Positions 17,720 to 29,153 are shown, numbered from the stretch's first letter. The stretch: DNA of 64,000 nt from DATDAW01 sp036525185 (GCA_036525185.1 DATDAW010000054.1:1-64000); one strand, 5' to 3'. Notes: generated by a model not told the origin, from the sequence alone. Program-made: numbers and translations.

Positions 17720-17787
17720 GAACCGAGCAGTGCGAGATAGCCGATCAAAACTTCCTCGCAAATTTCATTCGGCAATTGGACGTTGAG
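17695..17787 (+). repeat. Pair of imperfect direct repeats before thiH
   Basis: Positions 17695-17720 and 17761-17787 are near-identical copies of a 26-27 base sequence (AATTTATTCGGTAATTGAAC against AATTTCATTCGGCAATTGGA, then CGTTGAG or equivalent). They flank about 40 bases of other sequence. This looks like a local duplication or the edge of a small insertion between the broken gene and thiH. Confidence 0.5.
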
Positions 17788-17805
17788 AGTTGAGAGTTTT
17801 GCCCC

Positions 17806-18921
17806 GTGACTTTTGCCGAACTTTACCGCCGCACCGATCTTCCAGATTCCGCTCTTTTGCGGAAATTTTCCGCGTTGCTGGAGTCGAAAACGGACTCCGA
17901 GCTCGAAGCCATGGCCGTCGAAAGCGCCACGCTTACCGCGCGCAATTTCGGGAAGGCCATCCGGCTGTTCGCCCCGATTTATCTCTCGAACGAATGCATC
18001 AACACGTGCGCGTATTGCGGATTTTCACGGGATAATCCGATCGTTCGTGTGACGCTCGAAGTTGAGCAGGTCGCAGCTGAGACGCGGTATCTGGCGCAAG
18101 AGGGATTTCGCAGCATTCTACTCGTGGCGGGTGAGCATCCGAAGTTCGTCTCGAACGGTTATCTGGAACGTTGCATCCGGCGTTTGTGCGAAGAGATTCC
18201 TTCCATTTCACTCGAAGTCGCTCCCATGGAAACGGAGGAATACATCCCGATGGTCGCAGCAGGCGCCGAGGGGTTGGTTGTCTACCAGGAGACCTATCAT
18301 CGCCAGACGTATGCCGCGTTGCACCTTGCCGGGCCGAAGAAAAATTTCGATTGGCGGCTGGAATGTCCCGAGCGTGCGTATGCCGCTGGTTTTCGCCGGA
18401 TCGGGATCGGCGCACTTTACGGCCTTTACGAGTGGAAATACGAAGCCATGGCGCTGGCACGGCATCTGGAGTTTTTGCTGCGGCACTGCTGGAAAGCTCA
18501 ATTTACTGTGTCGCTGCCCCGGATGCGTCCAGCGGCGGGTGGCTTTAAACCGAAATACAGCCTGCCCGATCGCGACTACGTTCAGCTTTTGTGCGCGTTG
18601 CGGATTTGTTTTCCGCAGGTCGGGATCGTGCTGAGCACACGTGAAACGCCCGCGCTGCGCGACGCGCTTATCCCTCTGGGCGTGACGATGATGAGCGCGG
18701 GAAGCCACACGGAACCGGGGGGGTACACGGGACAAGGAAAGGAAGCGCTGCACCTCACCGTGAAAGGGCGGGTGGTCGCTGAGACTGGAGGGGCTGAGGC
18801 TGCGACGGGACAGTTCGATATCGCTGACGAGCGTTCTCCAAAGGAAATTGCAGGTCTTTTGCGCAGTCGCGGTTTTGAAGCTGTCTGGAAAGATTGGGAT
18901 CAAGCGATTTTAGGATCATGA
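17806..18921 (+). CDS. thiH: 2-iminoacetate synthase ThiH (radical SAM)
   Basis: ThiH cleaves tyrosine with S-adenosylmethionine to give dehydroglycine (2-iminoacetate) for the thiazole ring of thiamine. The 371-residue protein has the radical SAM motif CINTCAYC (C64, C68, C71), which binds the [4Fe-4S] cluster. It also has the family sequences VAPMETEEY, VYQETYH and SLPRMRPAAGGF. The start is GTG at 17806, as no ATG precedes the conserved N-terminus. The stop overlaps the ATG of thiS by ATGA (18918-18921), so the two are translationally coupled. No TPP riboswitch core is visible upstream. Confidence 0.93.
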   Translation: MTFAELYRRTDLPDSALLRKFSALLESKTDSELEAMAVESATLTARNFGKAIRLFAPIYLSNECINTCAYCGFSRDNPIVRVTLEVEQVAAETRYLAQEGFRSILLVAGEHPKFVSNGYLERCIRRLCEEIPSISLEVAPMETEEYIPMVAAGAEGLVVYQETYHRQTYAALHLAGPKKNFDWRLECPERAYAAGFRRIGIGALYGLYEWKYEAMALARHLEFLLRHCWKAQFTVSLPRMRPAAGGFKPKYSLPDRDYVQLLCALRICFPQVGIVLSTRETPALRDALIPLGVTMMSAGSHTEPGGYTGQGKEALHLTVKGRVVAETGGAEAATGQFDIADERSPKEIAGLLRSRGFEAVWKDWDQAILGS

Positions 18922-19121
18922 TCCCGCTTGAACTCAATGGCGAACCTTGCGATGTCCCGGAAAATCTCACGATTTCCGATCTTCTCGCGCACCTCGGCCT
19001 GACCGGGCAGCCGCTTCTCGTCGAGCAAAATGGCATCGCGCTGTTCAAGAATGAGTGGGCGGAAAAACCGGTGAATGCCGGGGACAAAATCGAGCTGATC
19101 CGGGTAGTGGCTGGGGGTTAG
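18918..19121 (+). CDS. thiS: Sulfur carrier protein ThiS
   Basis: The 67-residue ubiquitin-like protein carries sulfur as a C-terminal thiocarboxylate for thiazole formation. It has the beta-grasp pattern (IPLELNGEP, then ISDLLAHLGL), and ends in the required Gly-Gly (VVAGG). The ATG at 18918 overlaps the thiH stop. Open sequence further upstream is in the thiH coding region and is not part of the gene. Its activating enzyme could be the MoeB/ThiF-rhodanese protein at 7061-8245. ThiG, which forms the thiazole, is not next to it, so it must lie elsewhere. Confidence 0.9.
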   Translation: MIPLELNGEPCDVPENLTISDLLAHLGLTGQPLLVEQNGIALFKNEWAEKPVNAGDKIELIRVVAGG

Positions 19122-19137
19122 CCGACGAAAATCGGCT
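19120..19137. terminator. Small hairpin after thiS
   Basis: AGCCGA and TCGGCT form a six-base-pair stem with a CGAAAA loop, starting at the last base of the thiS stop codon. A T-run is lacking, so termination is uncertain. The rest of the 162-base gap before dnaG holds no clear signal. Confidence 0.3.
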
Positions 19138-19283
19138 GGGAAAGCCCTTCTTTTGCCCATCCTTGATGTCTTTAGTTGCTTGGTGTTAATCAACCTTGGT
19201 CGCCGGATTCAAAGCTCAGGAACATGCAGGCGGCGGCCTTTGCGAGAGCGGCTTGACGCTCGTCTACCTTTTGCCTTTCCCAT

Positions 19284-21131
19284 ATGTCCCGGATTCCCGA
19301 AGAAACCCTTGAGCAAATTGCTGCGGCGAACGACATCGTCGAAGTAATTGGCTCCTATTTTCCATTGAAACGGGTGGGATCGGTGTGGCGGGCGTTGTGC
19401 CCGTTTCACTCGGAGAAAACGCCGTCGTTCCATGTTAATCAGGCGCGGCAGTCGTATCACTGTTTTGGGTGTGGCGCGGGCGGCTCAGTCTTCCGGTTCA
19501 TCATGGCGTATGAGAATCTGGATTTTGTTTCCGCCGTGAAGCGGCTTGCTGAGCGTGCGGGGATCCCCCTCGTGGAGGAAGCCGTTACTGCTGAAGAAGA
19601 TGCGCGGCTCCGCATGCGGAAACGGCTCCTCTCTTTGCACAAGGAAGCAGCCGATTGGTTTCACCGGAATCTCCTGCGGATAACCGCTGCCGCTCACGCT
19701 CGCGACTACCTGAAAGGACGGGGTTTCAACAAAGACATCGCTGTTCGTTGGACCCTCGGTTACGCGCCGGATTCATGGGATGCGTTTGGCCATTTCGCCC
19801 AGGAACGGGGTTTTACCATTCAGGAAATCGTTGCCAGCGGCCTTGTCTCAATTCGTGAAGACGCCAATCCGCAAACTGGCGCGCGGCGGGATCATTCGCA
19901 ATTTTACGACCGCTTTCGGGACCGGCTTATGTTCCCGATCCGGAATGACTACGGCGAAGTCATCGCGTTCAGCGGAAGAGTCTTAGGGCAGGCGGACGCG
20001 GCAAAATACGTCAACTCGCCGGAGACGATGCTTTTCACCAAAGGCAACGTCCTGTTTGGATTGCATGCCAGTAAACGGGACCTCATCAACGCGAAAACAG
20101 CCATCGTTTGCGAAGGTCAGATCGATCTCATCAGTGCGTTCGAGGCCGGGGTAAAGAACGTCGTCGCGCCGCAGGGGACCGCGTTCACGGAAAAACAGGC
20201 GTCAATGTTGAGACGGTTTGTTGAGGAAGTGGTGCTGTGCTTCGACGCCGACGCTGCCGGGGAGAAAGCGGCTGAACGCTCGCTTGCACCGTTGCTGGAT
20301 CAAGGGTTGTTGGTGCGGGTTGCAACAATGCCTCCAGGCGAGGATCCGGATTCACTGATCCGGGGCAGGGGACCGGCCGCGTTCCGGGAGATCATCGATC
20401 GCAGTCCCAACTTTTTCGATTATCAGGTCGCCCGGCTGGCATCAGATGCCGACACAAGGGCGCGGCAGGTGTTTGCGCGAAAAATGGCCGGCTTTATTGT
20501 TCTCATTGAGGATCCGGTCCAGCGGGAAGACGCGATCGCCAAGACGGTTTCCCGGCTGGGGATTCTGCGCTCGGATTTCGAGAGAATGCTGCCGCGGAAA
20601 ACGTATTCATCGGTACCACTTGCGCCTCAGGAACCGGTTGGCGAGACTGGGCTGGCATTCGAACCTCCGACTCACACCATGCGCATGCTTTGCCTGCTGA
20701 CTCTCCGCAGCGTGTCGCTTCGCAGACGCCTCCGCCAGCAGCCATGGCGCGCGCTTCTTGGCGATCAGGCAGGAGCGGATTTGCTTGAGAGACTCATTGC
20801 GTGCAATGTCGATACCGATGACAACTCAGCCGACCCAGGTTTTGCGGCCTTTCTCGCTACGCTTGACCAATCCCAGGAAGCCTACGTCACCCGACTTCTT
20901 TCCGAAAAATTTCCGGACGACGTTAATACAACTGCCGAGGTCTTCTGGCGCGATTTCGTCGAACAGCAAATCTCAAAAAAGCTGCGACAGACCGACTTCA
21001 AAATCACAGCTGCAGTCGCCGAGGGCTTGCCGCTCGACCATTTACAACTTCAGAGGAAAGAAACCCTTGACCTCAAAAATCTCTTCACTGATATTCCGCG
21101 ACCTTCCGGCCCGCCGGATGACCCGTTCTAG
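19284..21131 (+). CDS. dnaG: DNA primase DnaG
   Basis: DnaG makes RNA primers for replication. The 615-residue protein has the N-terminal CHC2 zinc finger (CPFHSEKTPSF, then YHCFGCGAGG, residues about 39-70). The RNA polymerase basic patch and the TOPRIM domain follow, with CEGQID and FDADAAGEKA in the 275-335 region. The C-terminal helicase-binding region is divergent, as usual. The start at 19284 puts the zinc finger in the normal place. It is followed after six bases by rpoD, the classic macromolecular synthesis order dnaG-rpoD. Confidence 0.96.
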   Translation: MSRIPEETLEQIAAANDIVEVIGSYFPLKRVGSVWRALCPFHSEKTPSFHVNQARQSYHCFGCGAGGSVFRFIMAYENLDFVSAVKRLAERAGIPLVEEAVTAEEDARLRMRKRLLSLHKEAADWFHRNLLRITAAAHARDYLKGRGFNKDIAVRWTLGYAPDSWDAFGHFAQERGFTIQEIVASGLVSIREDANPQTGARRDHSQFYDRFRDRLMFPIRNDYGEVIAFSGRVLGQADAAKYVNSPETMLFTKGNVLFGLHASKRDLINAKTAIVCEGQIDLISAFEAGVKNVVAPQGTAFTEKQASMLRRFVEEVVLCFDADAAGEKAAERSLAPLLDQGLLVRVATMPPGEDPDSLIRGRGPAAFREIIDRSPNFFDYQVARLASDADTRARQVFARKMAGFIVLIEDPVQREDAIAKTVSRLGILRSDFERMLPRKTYSSVPLAPQEPVGETGLAFEPPTHTMRMLCLLTLRSVSLRRRLRQQPWRALLGDQAGADLLERLIACNVDTDDNSADPGFAAFLATLDQSQEAYVTRLLSEKFPDDVNTTAEVFWRDFVEQQISKKLRQTDFKITAAVAEGLPLDHLQLQRKETLDLKNLFTDIPRPSGPPDDPF

Positions 21132-21137
21132 TAAAGG

Positions 21138-23144
<2,007 letters not shown>

Positions 23145-23293
23145 AAGGGCTAAGGCGTTCCTGCCTTGTCCGAAACATTGATAGGGCGGTTTCGATGAAG
23201 CCGCCGAGACGAAAAGAGGCTCGAAGGCTTCTCATCGTTTAAATTTCATTTACAGGTTGCTCTGCGTGCCCTATTTCGGACACGCATTTCCCC

Positions 23294-25087
23294 ATGAGCA
23301 CTCTCCCCTGGACCGTCCTGTTCACACCGCTGGTCGCTGCAACGATCATTGCGTTGGTGACCAGACCCATAAAGACGCTTTCCGCGGGTATTTCCGTCCT
23401 CGCAGTGGCGATTTCGTTCGTGGGCAGTGTCATCTTGTTTTTCCAGCCCGATCATGCGGCGGATACGCAGTTCATGTGGCTGAATCTGCCGCAGCTTCGA
23501 GTTCCGTTCGGCGTAACGATCAGTGAATTGGAAAAACTGATGCTGCTGGTCGTAAGCGGCATCGGCCTGCTCATTCACATTTACTCGCTGGGCTACATGA
23601 AAGATGACACCGGGAAGTCGAGGTATTTCGCCGGGCTGTCGCTCTTCATTTTTTCGATGCTGGGCATCGTGCTGGCCAACAATTTCGTGATGATGTTCAT
23701 CTGCTGGGAGCTGGTCGGCGTAAGTTCATACTTGCTCATTGGCCACTGGTTTGAACGTCCAGCGGCTGCTGAGGCAGCGAAAAAGGCGTTCCTGGTAAAT
23801 CGCATTGGCGATTTCGGTTTCATGCTTGGCATTTTGATGGTGTGGCTGGCGACGGGGTCTGTGGTGTTTTCCGAGATCGCTCCGAAATGGGCCGGCCTGA
23901 ATCTGCCAGGCTGGTTCCTGACTCTTTCGACGCTTGGCATCTTTGCCGGCGCGGTAGGAAAAAGTGCGCAGGTTCCTCTGCATGTGTGGCTTCCGGACGC
24001 TATGGAAGGTCCGACACCGGTCTCGGCCCTAATTCACGCGGCGACGATGGTGGCGGCGGGTGTATTCATGCTGGCAAAGACGTTTTTTTTGTTTGTCCCT
24101 GCGCACACGACGCTGGACATCATCATGTGGATTGGAATCGCCACCGCGGTTTTGGCAGCACTCATGGCGACCCAGCAGGATGACATCAAACGGATCCTGG
24201 CCTATTCGACGCTTTCACAGCTGGGTTACATGATCTGCGCGATCGGGTTGTCGGCGCCGGCCGTGGGAATGTTTCACCTTTTCACCCACGCTTCGTTTAA
24301 GGCGCTGCTTTTCCTTGGGGCGGGATCGGTCATCCATTCCCTCCATCATGAGCAGAACATCTGGAACATGGGAGGCGTTGGGAAGAAAATGCCGATCACG
24401 TTCGTAACATTTACGATCGCGACAGCGGCACTGACGGGTGTGCCGTTTTTGAGCGGCTTTTTTTCGAAAGATGCGATCATCGGGGCGGCGTTTGAGCACA
24501 ACAAAGGGGTCTTTATGCTCGCCGTGTTCGTGGCGGCACTGACTTCGTATTACATGTTCCGTCTCTGGCTGGTGACGTTCTTCGGTAAACCCCGTGGCCA
24601 CGGAGCGGAGCACGCGCATGAATCCCCGCTCGTAATGACTGTGCCTCTGGTGCTGCTGGCGATCCTCTCGGTGATCGCCGGTTACCCGTTTGTCATTAAA
24701 CATTTGCTGAAATTGCCGGAGGAACACGCCCCCGCGATCGTGCCCATTCTGGCGGTATCGGCGTTCCTCGTCGGTCTGATTGCCGCTGTCCTGCTCTATA
24801 AAGGTCGCGAGAAGGACCCGATCGAAATTCGCCTTTTCGCCAACAAATTCTACATCGACGAAGCCTATGCCGCGCTGGTCAAAAGCACGCAGGACGCTGC
24901 GGCGTCGATCAGTGCGTTTATCGACAAATGGGTGCTTGACGCGCTGCTTGTCCGTTGGATCGCGGCGGGTGGCGTATGGGTCACTGGGTATGTCCTTCGT
25001 TTTCTGCAATACGGCAACATTCAGGCTTACGCGATTCTCTTCGGCGCGGGCGTCGTGGCGCTGCTCTACTTTGTGATTTTTGCGTGA
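23294..25087 (+). CDS. nuoL: NADH-quinone oxidoreductase subunit L
   Basis: NuoL is the most distal proton-pumping subunit of respiratory complex I. The 597-residue membrane protein has the antiporter-like core with WELVGVSSYLLIGHWFE, KSAQVPLHVWLPDAMEGPTP and DDIKRILAYSTLSQLGYM, all family landmarks. A C-terminal extension corresponds to the lateral helix. It starts a three-gene set nuoL-nuoM-nuoN. The nuoA-K genes are not adjacent: rpoD lies 149 bases upstream. Confidence 0.95.
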   Translation: MSTLPWTVLFTPLVAATIIALVTRPIKTLSAGISVLAVAISFVGSVILFFQPDHAADTQFMWLNLPQLRVPFGVTISELEKLMLLVVSGIGLLIHIYSLGYMKDDTGKSRYFAGLSLFIFSMLGIVLANNFVMMFICWELVGVSSYLLIGHWFERPAAAEAAKKAFLVNRIGDFGFMLGILMVWLATGSVVFSEIAPKWAGLNLPGWFLTLSTLGIFAGAVGKSAQVPLHVWLPDAMEGPTPVSALIHAATMVAAGVFMLAKTFFLFVPAHTTLDIIMWIGIATAVLAALMATQQDDIKRILAYSTLSQLGYMICAIGLSAPAVGMFHLFTHASFKALLFLGAGSVIHSLHHEQNIWNMGGVGKKMPITFVTFTIATAALTGVPFLSGFFSKDAIIGAAFEHNKGVFMLAVFVAALTSYYMFRLWLVTFFGKPRGHGAEHAHESPLVMTVPLVLLAILSVIAGYPFVIKHLLKLPEEHAPAIVPILAVSAFLVGLIAAVLLYKGREKDPIEIRLFANKFYIDEAYAALVKSTQDAAASISAFIDKWVLDALLVRWIAAGGVWVTGYVLRFLQYGNIQAYAILFGAGVVALLYFVIFA

Positions 25088-25097
25088 ACCAACGGAT

Positions 25098-26573
25098 ATG
25101 AACGTCCTTCTACATCTTATCGTTTTGCTGCCGCTGATGGCTGCGATTGCCATCATCGCAGGTGCGCCTGCGCGTAAGACATCGCTTTTCGCGGCGATCG
25201 CCGCGCTGGTTTTGAGCGTCGTCACCGCCTTCGCCTACGCGAAGACGCCGGGCGGATTTCAGTTCCAGAGTTCTTTCCCGGTGATTGCGGATTGGGATCT
25301 GAAATATTTCCTTGGAGTCGATGGCTTGAGTCTCGCGATGGTGCTGCTGTCCGCCATCGTGACGGTCAGCGCAGTTTGGATGACGCCGAAGTTGGAGAAG
25401 CACGAAAATTCCTTCTACGCCTGTCTGCTTTTCATTTCAGCTGGAGCGATCGGAGCATTCTTGTCGCTGGATTTGTTCTTTTTCTACGCATTTCATGAGC
25501 TGGCGCTGATTCCCACGTTCCTGCTCATTGGCATTTGGGGCAGCGGCGAACGGCAGCTCGCGGCGTGGAAAGTGACCACTTACCTCGCATTCGGCAGCAT
25601 AGTTCTGCTCATCGGACTGCTTGGCCTTTATTTGGCGTTTCCGCCGGATGCACGGACGTTTGATATTCCGAAGCTGTATGCGCTGGCTGAGGCTGGAAAT
25701 GTTTTCCCTGCGAAATGGGTTTTCCCCGTGCTGCTTTTCGGCTTCGGGACGCTGGTTTCGCTGTTTCCCTTCCACACGTGGGCGCCGCAAGCGTATGCTT
25801 GTGCGCCGGCACCTGCGGCGATGCTGCATGCCGGGGTCTTAAAGAAATTCGGCCTGTATGGATTGCTTCGTGTTGCGGTGCCGCTCATTCCGGCCGGCAT
25901 CGAATCGTGGAGCTGGCTGATTCTGGCGCTGCTCATCGGCAATATCCTGTATGTCGGGCTGGCGACCATTTCGCAGAAGCAGCTCGATCTAACATTGGGC
26001 TACGCGAGCGTGATGCACATGGGCTACATTTTTCTCGGCATCGTGAGCATGAACGCGACGGGCTTTAATGGTGCGGCGTTGATGATGTTCGCGCACGGCC
26101 TGATGATCGCCGCCCTTTTTGCACTTAGCGGTGTCATTCGGGAAAAAACCGGCACGCTGGATTACGTTGACTTGGGCGGGCTGGGCCAAAGGGCTCCAAC
26201 ATTGATGTTCGCTTTCGGGATCGTAACGTTCGCGTCGATCGGGCTGCCCGGATTCGGCAATTTCGCTTCGGAAGTGCTTGTCTTTTTCGGCGGATTCAGC
26301 GGGGGCGGCGCGAAGGTAGGGCCGTTCACTCTGTATCAAATCACAACGATCATTGCACTTTGGGGTGTTGTTATGTCGGCCGTTTTTATGCTGCGGGCGT
26401 TCCGGCAGATTTTCTTCGGCAACTTGATGTCGCGCTGGGATGAGATTGGAGACATTTCCCTGGGCGCCAAGATTCCGGTCGCGATTCTCACGGCGGGGCT
26501 GGTTCTTTTCGGGCTGTGTCCTCAGATCTTTCTGAATTTTGTCGGCCCCAGTCTCCTGACGCTTCTTCGCTAA
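25098..26573 (+). CDS. nuoM: NADH-quinone oxidoreductase subunit M
   Basis: NuoM is the second antiporter-like pump of complex I. The 491-residue protein shows the key Glu region (FFFYAFHELALIPTFLLIG), the GTLVSLFPFHTWAPQAYACAP segment and a DLTLGYASVMHMGY helix. I start it at the ATG at 25098. A TTG at 25080 would overlap nuoL and add six unrelated residues. It lies 10 bases after nuoL. The HTWAP region reads AYACAPAPAAM where many NuoM proteins have AHTEAPTAGSV, a modest variation near the proton channel. Confidence 0.94.
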   Translation: MNVLLHLIVLLPLMAAIAIIAGAPARKTSLFAAIAALVLSVVTAFAYAKTPGGFQFQSSFPVIADWDLKYFLGVDGLSLAMVLLSAIVTVSAVWMTPKLEKHENSFYACLLFISAGAIGAFLSLDLFFFYAFHELALIPTFLLIGIWGSGERQLAAWKVTTYLAFGSIVLLIGLLGLYLAFPPDARTFDIPKLYALAEAGNVFPAKWVFPVLLFGFGTLVSLFPFHTWAPQAYACAPAPAAMLHAGVLKKFGLYGLLRVAVPLIPAGIESWSWLILALLIGNILYVGLATISQKQLDLTLGYASVMHMGYIFLGIVSMNATGFNGAALMMFAHGLMIAALFALSGVIREKTGTLDYVDLGGLGQRAPTLMFAFGIVTFASIGLPGFGNFASEVLVFFGGFSGGGAKVGPFTLYQITTIIALWGVVMSAVFMLRAFRQIFFGNLMSRWDEIGDISLGAKIPVAILTAGLVLFGLCPQIFLNFVGPSLLTLLR

Positions 26574-26582
26574 TTGCTCCCA

Positions 26583-28022
26583 ATGATCCAGCCGATTCTC
26601 CTCGAACCCATCGTCCTGTTTATTGGGCTTTTAATTCTGCTGCTTGAGGCATTCGTCCCGTCACCGGATCGCAAGCAATTCGCCTTTCTCGGAATCTGGG
26701 GTCTTGCCGGAGTTCTGGCACTCACGTTTTTCACGTCGAAAATCACTCCCGACGAAGGGTTTTATGCCACTGATTCGCTGGCTATCTTCTTCAAACAGAT
26801 CATTCTCGTCACGACCATCGTCGTGCTGATTATGAGCCTCGAATTCTCCGGCACGTTGCAGCAACTGGTCCCTGCGGCAAAACCTGGAGCTGGGCTCGGA
26901 GAGTTTTACGCGTTGCCGATTTTTGCATGTGCCGGGCTGATGTGGATGGCTTCCGCGAACGATTTCATCCAAATCTTTGTGTCGCTCGAGTTGGTGACCA
27001 TCACGTTTTACGTCCTCGTCAGTTATCTGCGCAAGTCCCGCTCTTCTCTGGAAGCAGGTGTCAAATACCTCATCCTTGGAGCGCTTTCGACGGGAATTTT
27101 AGTCTATGGCATCACGTGGATTTTCGGGGTGACCGGTCAGACGAACCTCGCTTTGGTTGGCCAGGAAGCGGCAAAACTGGATCCGAAGAGTCACACGGCG
27201 CTGCTGTTTGGAATCGTGTTGGTGCTCATTGGGCTCGGCTTCAAAGTCGCCGCTGCACCATTTCAATTCTGGGTGCCGGACGTATATCAAGGCGCGCCAT
27301 CGCCTGTGACCGCATTCCTGTCGGTCGGATCGAAAGCCGCGGGATTTATTGTGCTGATACGATTCCTGCTGGCGATATTGCCCGTGCCCGGCATCGGGAC
27401 AAAAGTGGCCACCGGCGTGTCGATTCTAGCATTTTGCACGCTGATCTACGGCAATTTTGCGGCTTTGCCGCAGACCAATTTGAAGCGGCTGCTCGCGTAT
27501 TCGAGCATTGCTCATGCGGGATATCTGCTCATTGCCGCGACGGTTTTGACATCGGCGGGCGCAGTCGAAGCGATCGCTGTTTATCTCGCGGCTTATCTCG
27601 TGATGACGCTTCTGAGCTTCCTCGTTCTCATCGTTGCCACTGCCAGACTCGAAGGCGACGACATCTCGCATTTCAACGGACTCGGCAGGAAATCGCCGGT
27701 TCTCGCTTTCGGGATGCTCGTGGCGATGATCTCCCTTGCTGGTGTGCCGTTTACAGCTGGATTCATCGGCAAATTTCTGATCTTTAAGGTCGCAATCGAG
27801 TCGCATCTTTGGTGGCTGGTTGGTCTCGGAGCCATTTCCGTTGCGTGTGGGTTTTACTATTACCTCAAGGTCGTGAAAGCTATGTATTGGCAGCCAGCGA
27901 CTGGTGATATGCCTGGCTTTCAGGTGTCCGCTCTCGCGAAAGGGACCATTGGAGTTGCAGTGGCGGCCATTTTCATTCTCGGCGTCTATCCCCAGCCGCT
28001 TTTGAACCTGCTGGCGCGATAA
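26583..28022 (+). CDS. nuoN: NADH-quinone oxidoreductase subunit N
   Basis: NuoN is the third antiporter-like pump of complex I. The 479-residue protein has SLELVTITFYVLVSYLRK, GFKVAAAPFQFWVPDVYQGAP and NLKRLLAYSSIAHAGYLL, all hallmarks of NuoN. I use the ATG at 26583; a TTG at 26574, directly after the nuoM stop, is the alternative. It is the last gene of the set. The 208 bases between its stop and the converging methyltransferase gene show no gene or strong terminator. Confidence 0.94.
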   Translation: MIQPILLEPIVLFIGLLILLLEAFVPSPDRKQFAFLGIWGLAGVLALTFFTSKITPDEGFYATDSLAIFFKQIILVTTIVVLIMSLEFSGTLQQLVPAAKPGAGLGEFYALPIFACAGLMWMASANDFIQIFVSLELVTITFYVLVSYLRKSRSSLEAGVKYLILGALSTGILVYGITWIFGVTGQTNLALVGQEAAKLDPKSHTALLFGIVLVLIGLGFKVAAAPFQFWVPDVYQGAPSPVTAFLSVGSKAAGFIVLIRFLLAILPVPGIGTKVATGVSILAFCTLIYGNFAALPQTNLKRLLAYSSIAHAGYLLIAATVLTSAGAVEAIAVYLAAYLVMTLLSFLVLIVATARLEGDDISHFNGLGRKSPVLAFGMLVAMISLAGVPFTAGFIGKFLIFKVAIESHLWWLVGLGAISVACGFYYYLKVVKAMYWQPATGDMPGFQVSALAKGTIGVAVAAIFILGVYPQPLLNLLAR

Positions 28023-28230
28023 ACGAACAGCGGCAATCGGGGCTCCGTTACCTTTGCCGTCTGCGTCGTTTCGATCCCCATACATGGTCGCGAGTGGGGA
28101 CGGCGAGTGGGGAGGCGCAGGTGGTGCCATTCGTCAGCTTTACTTTGAATGGAACCAACGGCTCTGCTTTGACAAGCGCGCGAACCGGGGTCAACCATCG
28201 GTGAAGGCGTAATATTTTCCGAATTCAGCG

Positions 28231-29148
28231 TTAAACCAGCAGTAGCCACACGGTTCGCGCCCCTTCACCTGCGGGGAAATCGGGCAGCGCTTCTGTGTAA
28301 TGCAGTTTTCCCTGACGGGCCGCGACTCGAAGCTCACTGCGGGTGATTCGCTGAAGCAGGAAAGTGTCGATCCGGGTGCAGTTCGTCGAAAGCAGGATCG
28401 CCGCCCCAGGCGCGGCAAGCTGCAGTCCGAGCCGCAACAGATCCGTAAGATTCTCTTCTGCCTGAAAGCGTTTTCCCTTTGCTCCACGGGAAAAAGTCGG
28501 TGGATCGAGGATGATCGCGTCGAAAAGCTCCTTTTTCCGGATCAATCGCGGCAGGACTTCCAGCACGTCGTCTGCGATGAATTTGTGACCGGCCAAATCC
28601 AGCCCATTTAATCCGAAATTCGCTTTTCCTCGCGTCAGGGATTTGCCGGAAAGATCGATACTCACCGTTTCTGCACCCGATAGCGCGGCGACAACTGAAA
28701 AAGAGCAGGTATATGAAAACGTATTGAGCACTCGCCGCGCACAGCGCTTTTGCAGGAACGACCGGTTGGCTCGCTGGTCGATGAAAAGCCCCACCGAGTA
28801 TCCCGCTGAAAAATCGATCCCGTAACGGACGTAATTTTCACTGACGACGGTTTCGAGTGATTTTTCCGCGTCCCCGCGGATGAGCACGGGCGATATTCGG
28901 TCCGTATTCTGTTTCGCCAGAAATCGCGCGAAAACGCGATCCGCTGTCAATGCCGATTGGGCACACCATTCGTCCAGATTCGCTAAAATCTCGTCTCGCA
29001 CGGCGTCCGTCTTGTGCGAAACGAGAACGACATCTCCCAATCGTTCCGCCCAGGCGCCGGCTTCTGAAAAAATCCGGTGCGCGTCCGTTCCAACAGCAGC
29101 AAATTCCGCGACGAGATCGGGTGGAATCCAGTGGCGGAGCATGTTCAT
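28231..29148 (-). CDS. Class I SAM-dependent methyltransferase, RlmI/RlmK-like
   Basis: The 305-residue protein resembles the catalytic part of 23S rRNA cytosine/guanine methyltransferases. The SAM-binding motif is at NTFSYTCSFSVVAALSGA (about residue 142), followed by the acidic strand (TVSIDLSGKSL) and the catalytic ILDPPTFSRGAKG loop. The N-terminal PUA domain of full RlmI is absent. A preceding short region carries VSENYVRYGIDFSAGYSVGLFIDQR, typical of this family. It is the last of three minus-strand genes and is separated from the OYE gene by a repeat. RNA is the likely substrate but unproven. Confidence 0.8.
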   Translation of the reverse strand: MNMLRHWIPPDLVAEFAAVGTDAHRIFSEAGAWAERLGDVVLVSHKTDAVRDEILANLDEWCAQSALTADRVFARFLAKQNTDRISPVLIRGDAEKSLETVVSENYVRYGIDFSAGYSVGLFIDQRANRSFLQKRCARRVLNTFSYTCSFSVVAALSGAETVSIDLSGKSLTRGKANFGLNGLDLAGHKFIADDVLEVLPRLIRKKELFDAIILDPPTFSRGAKGKRFQAEENLTDLLRLGLQLAAPGAAILLSTNCTRIDTFLLQRITRSELRVAARQGKLHYTEALPDFPAGEGARTVWLLLV

Positions 29149-29153
29149 CTCCC

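Noticed and set aside
17720..17805. Search for a TPP riboswitch before thiH
   Set aside because: The CTGAGA and related core sequences are missing; the space is filled by direct repeats.
24215..25225. Minus-strand open frame of 336 codons
   Set aside because: Antisense to nuoL and the start of nuoM; rich in Arg, His and Asp as expected for the complement of membrane-protein codons.
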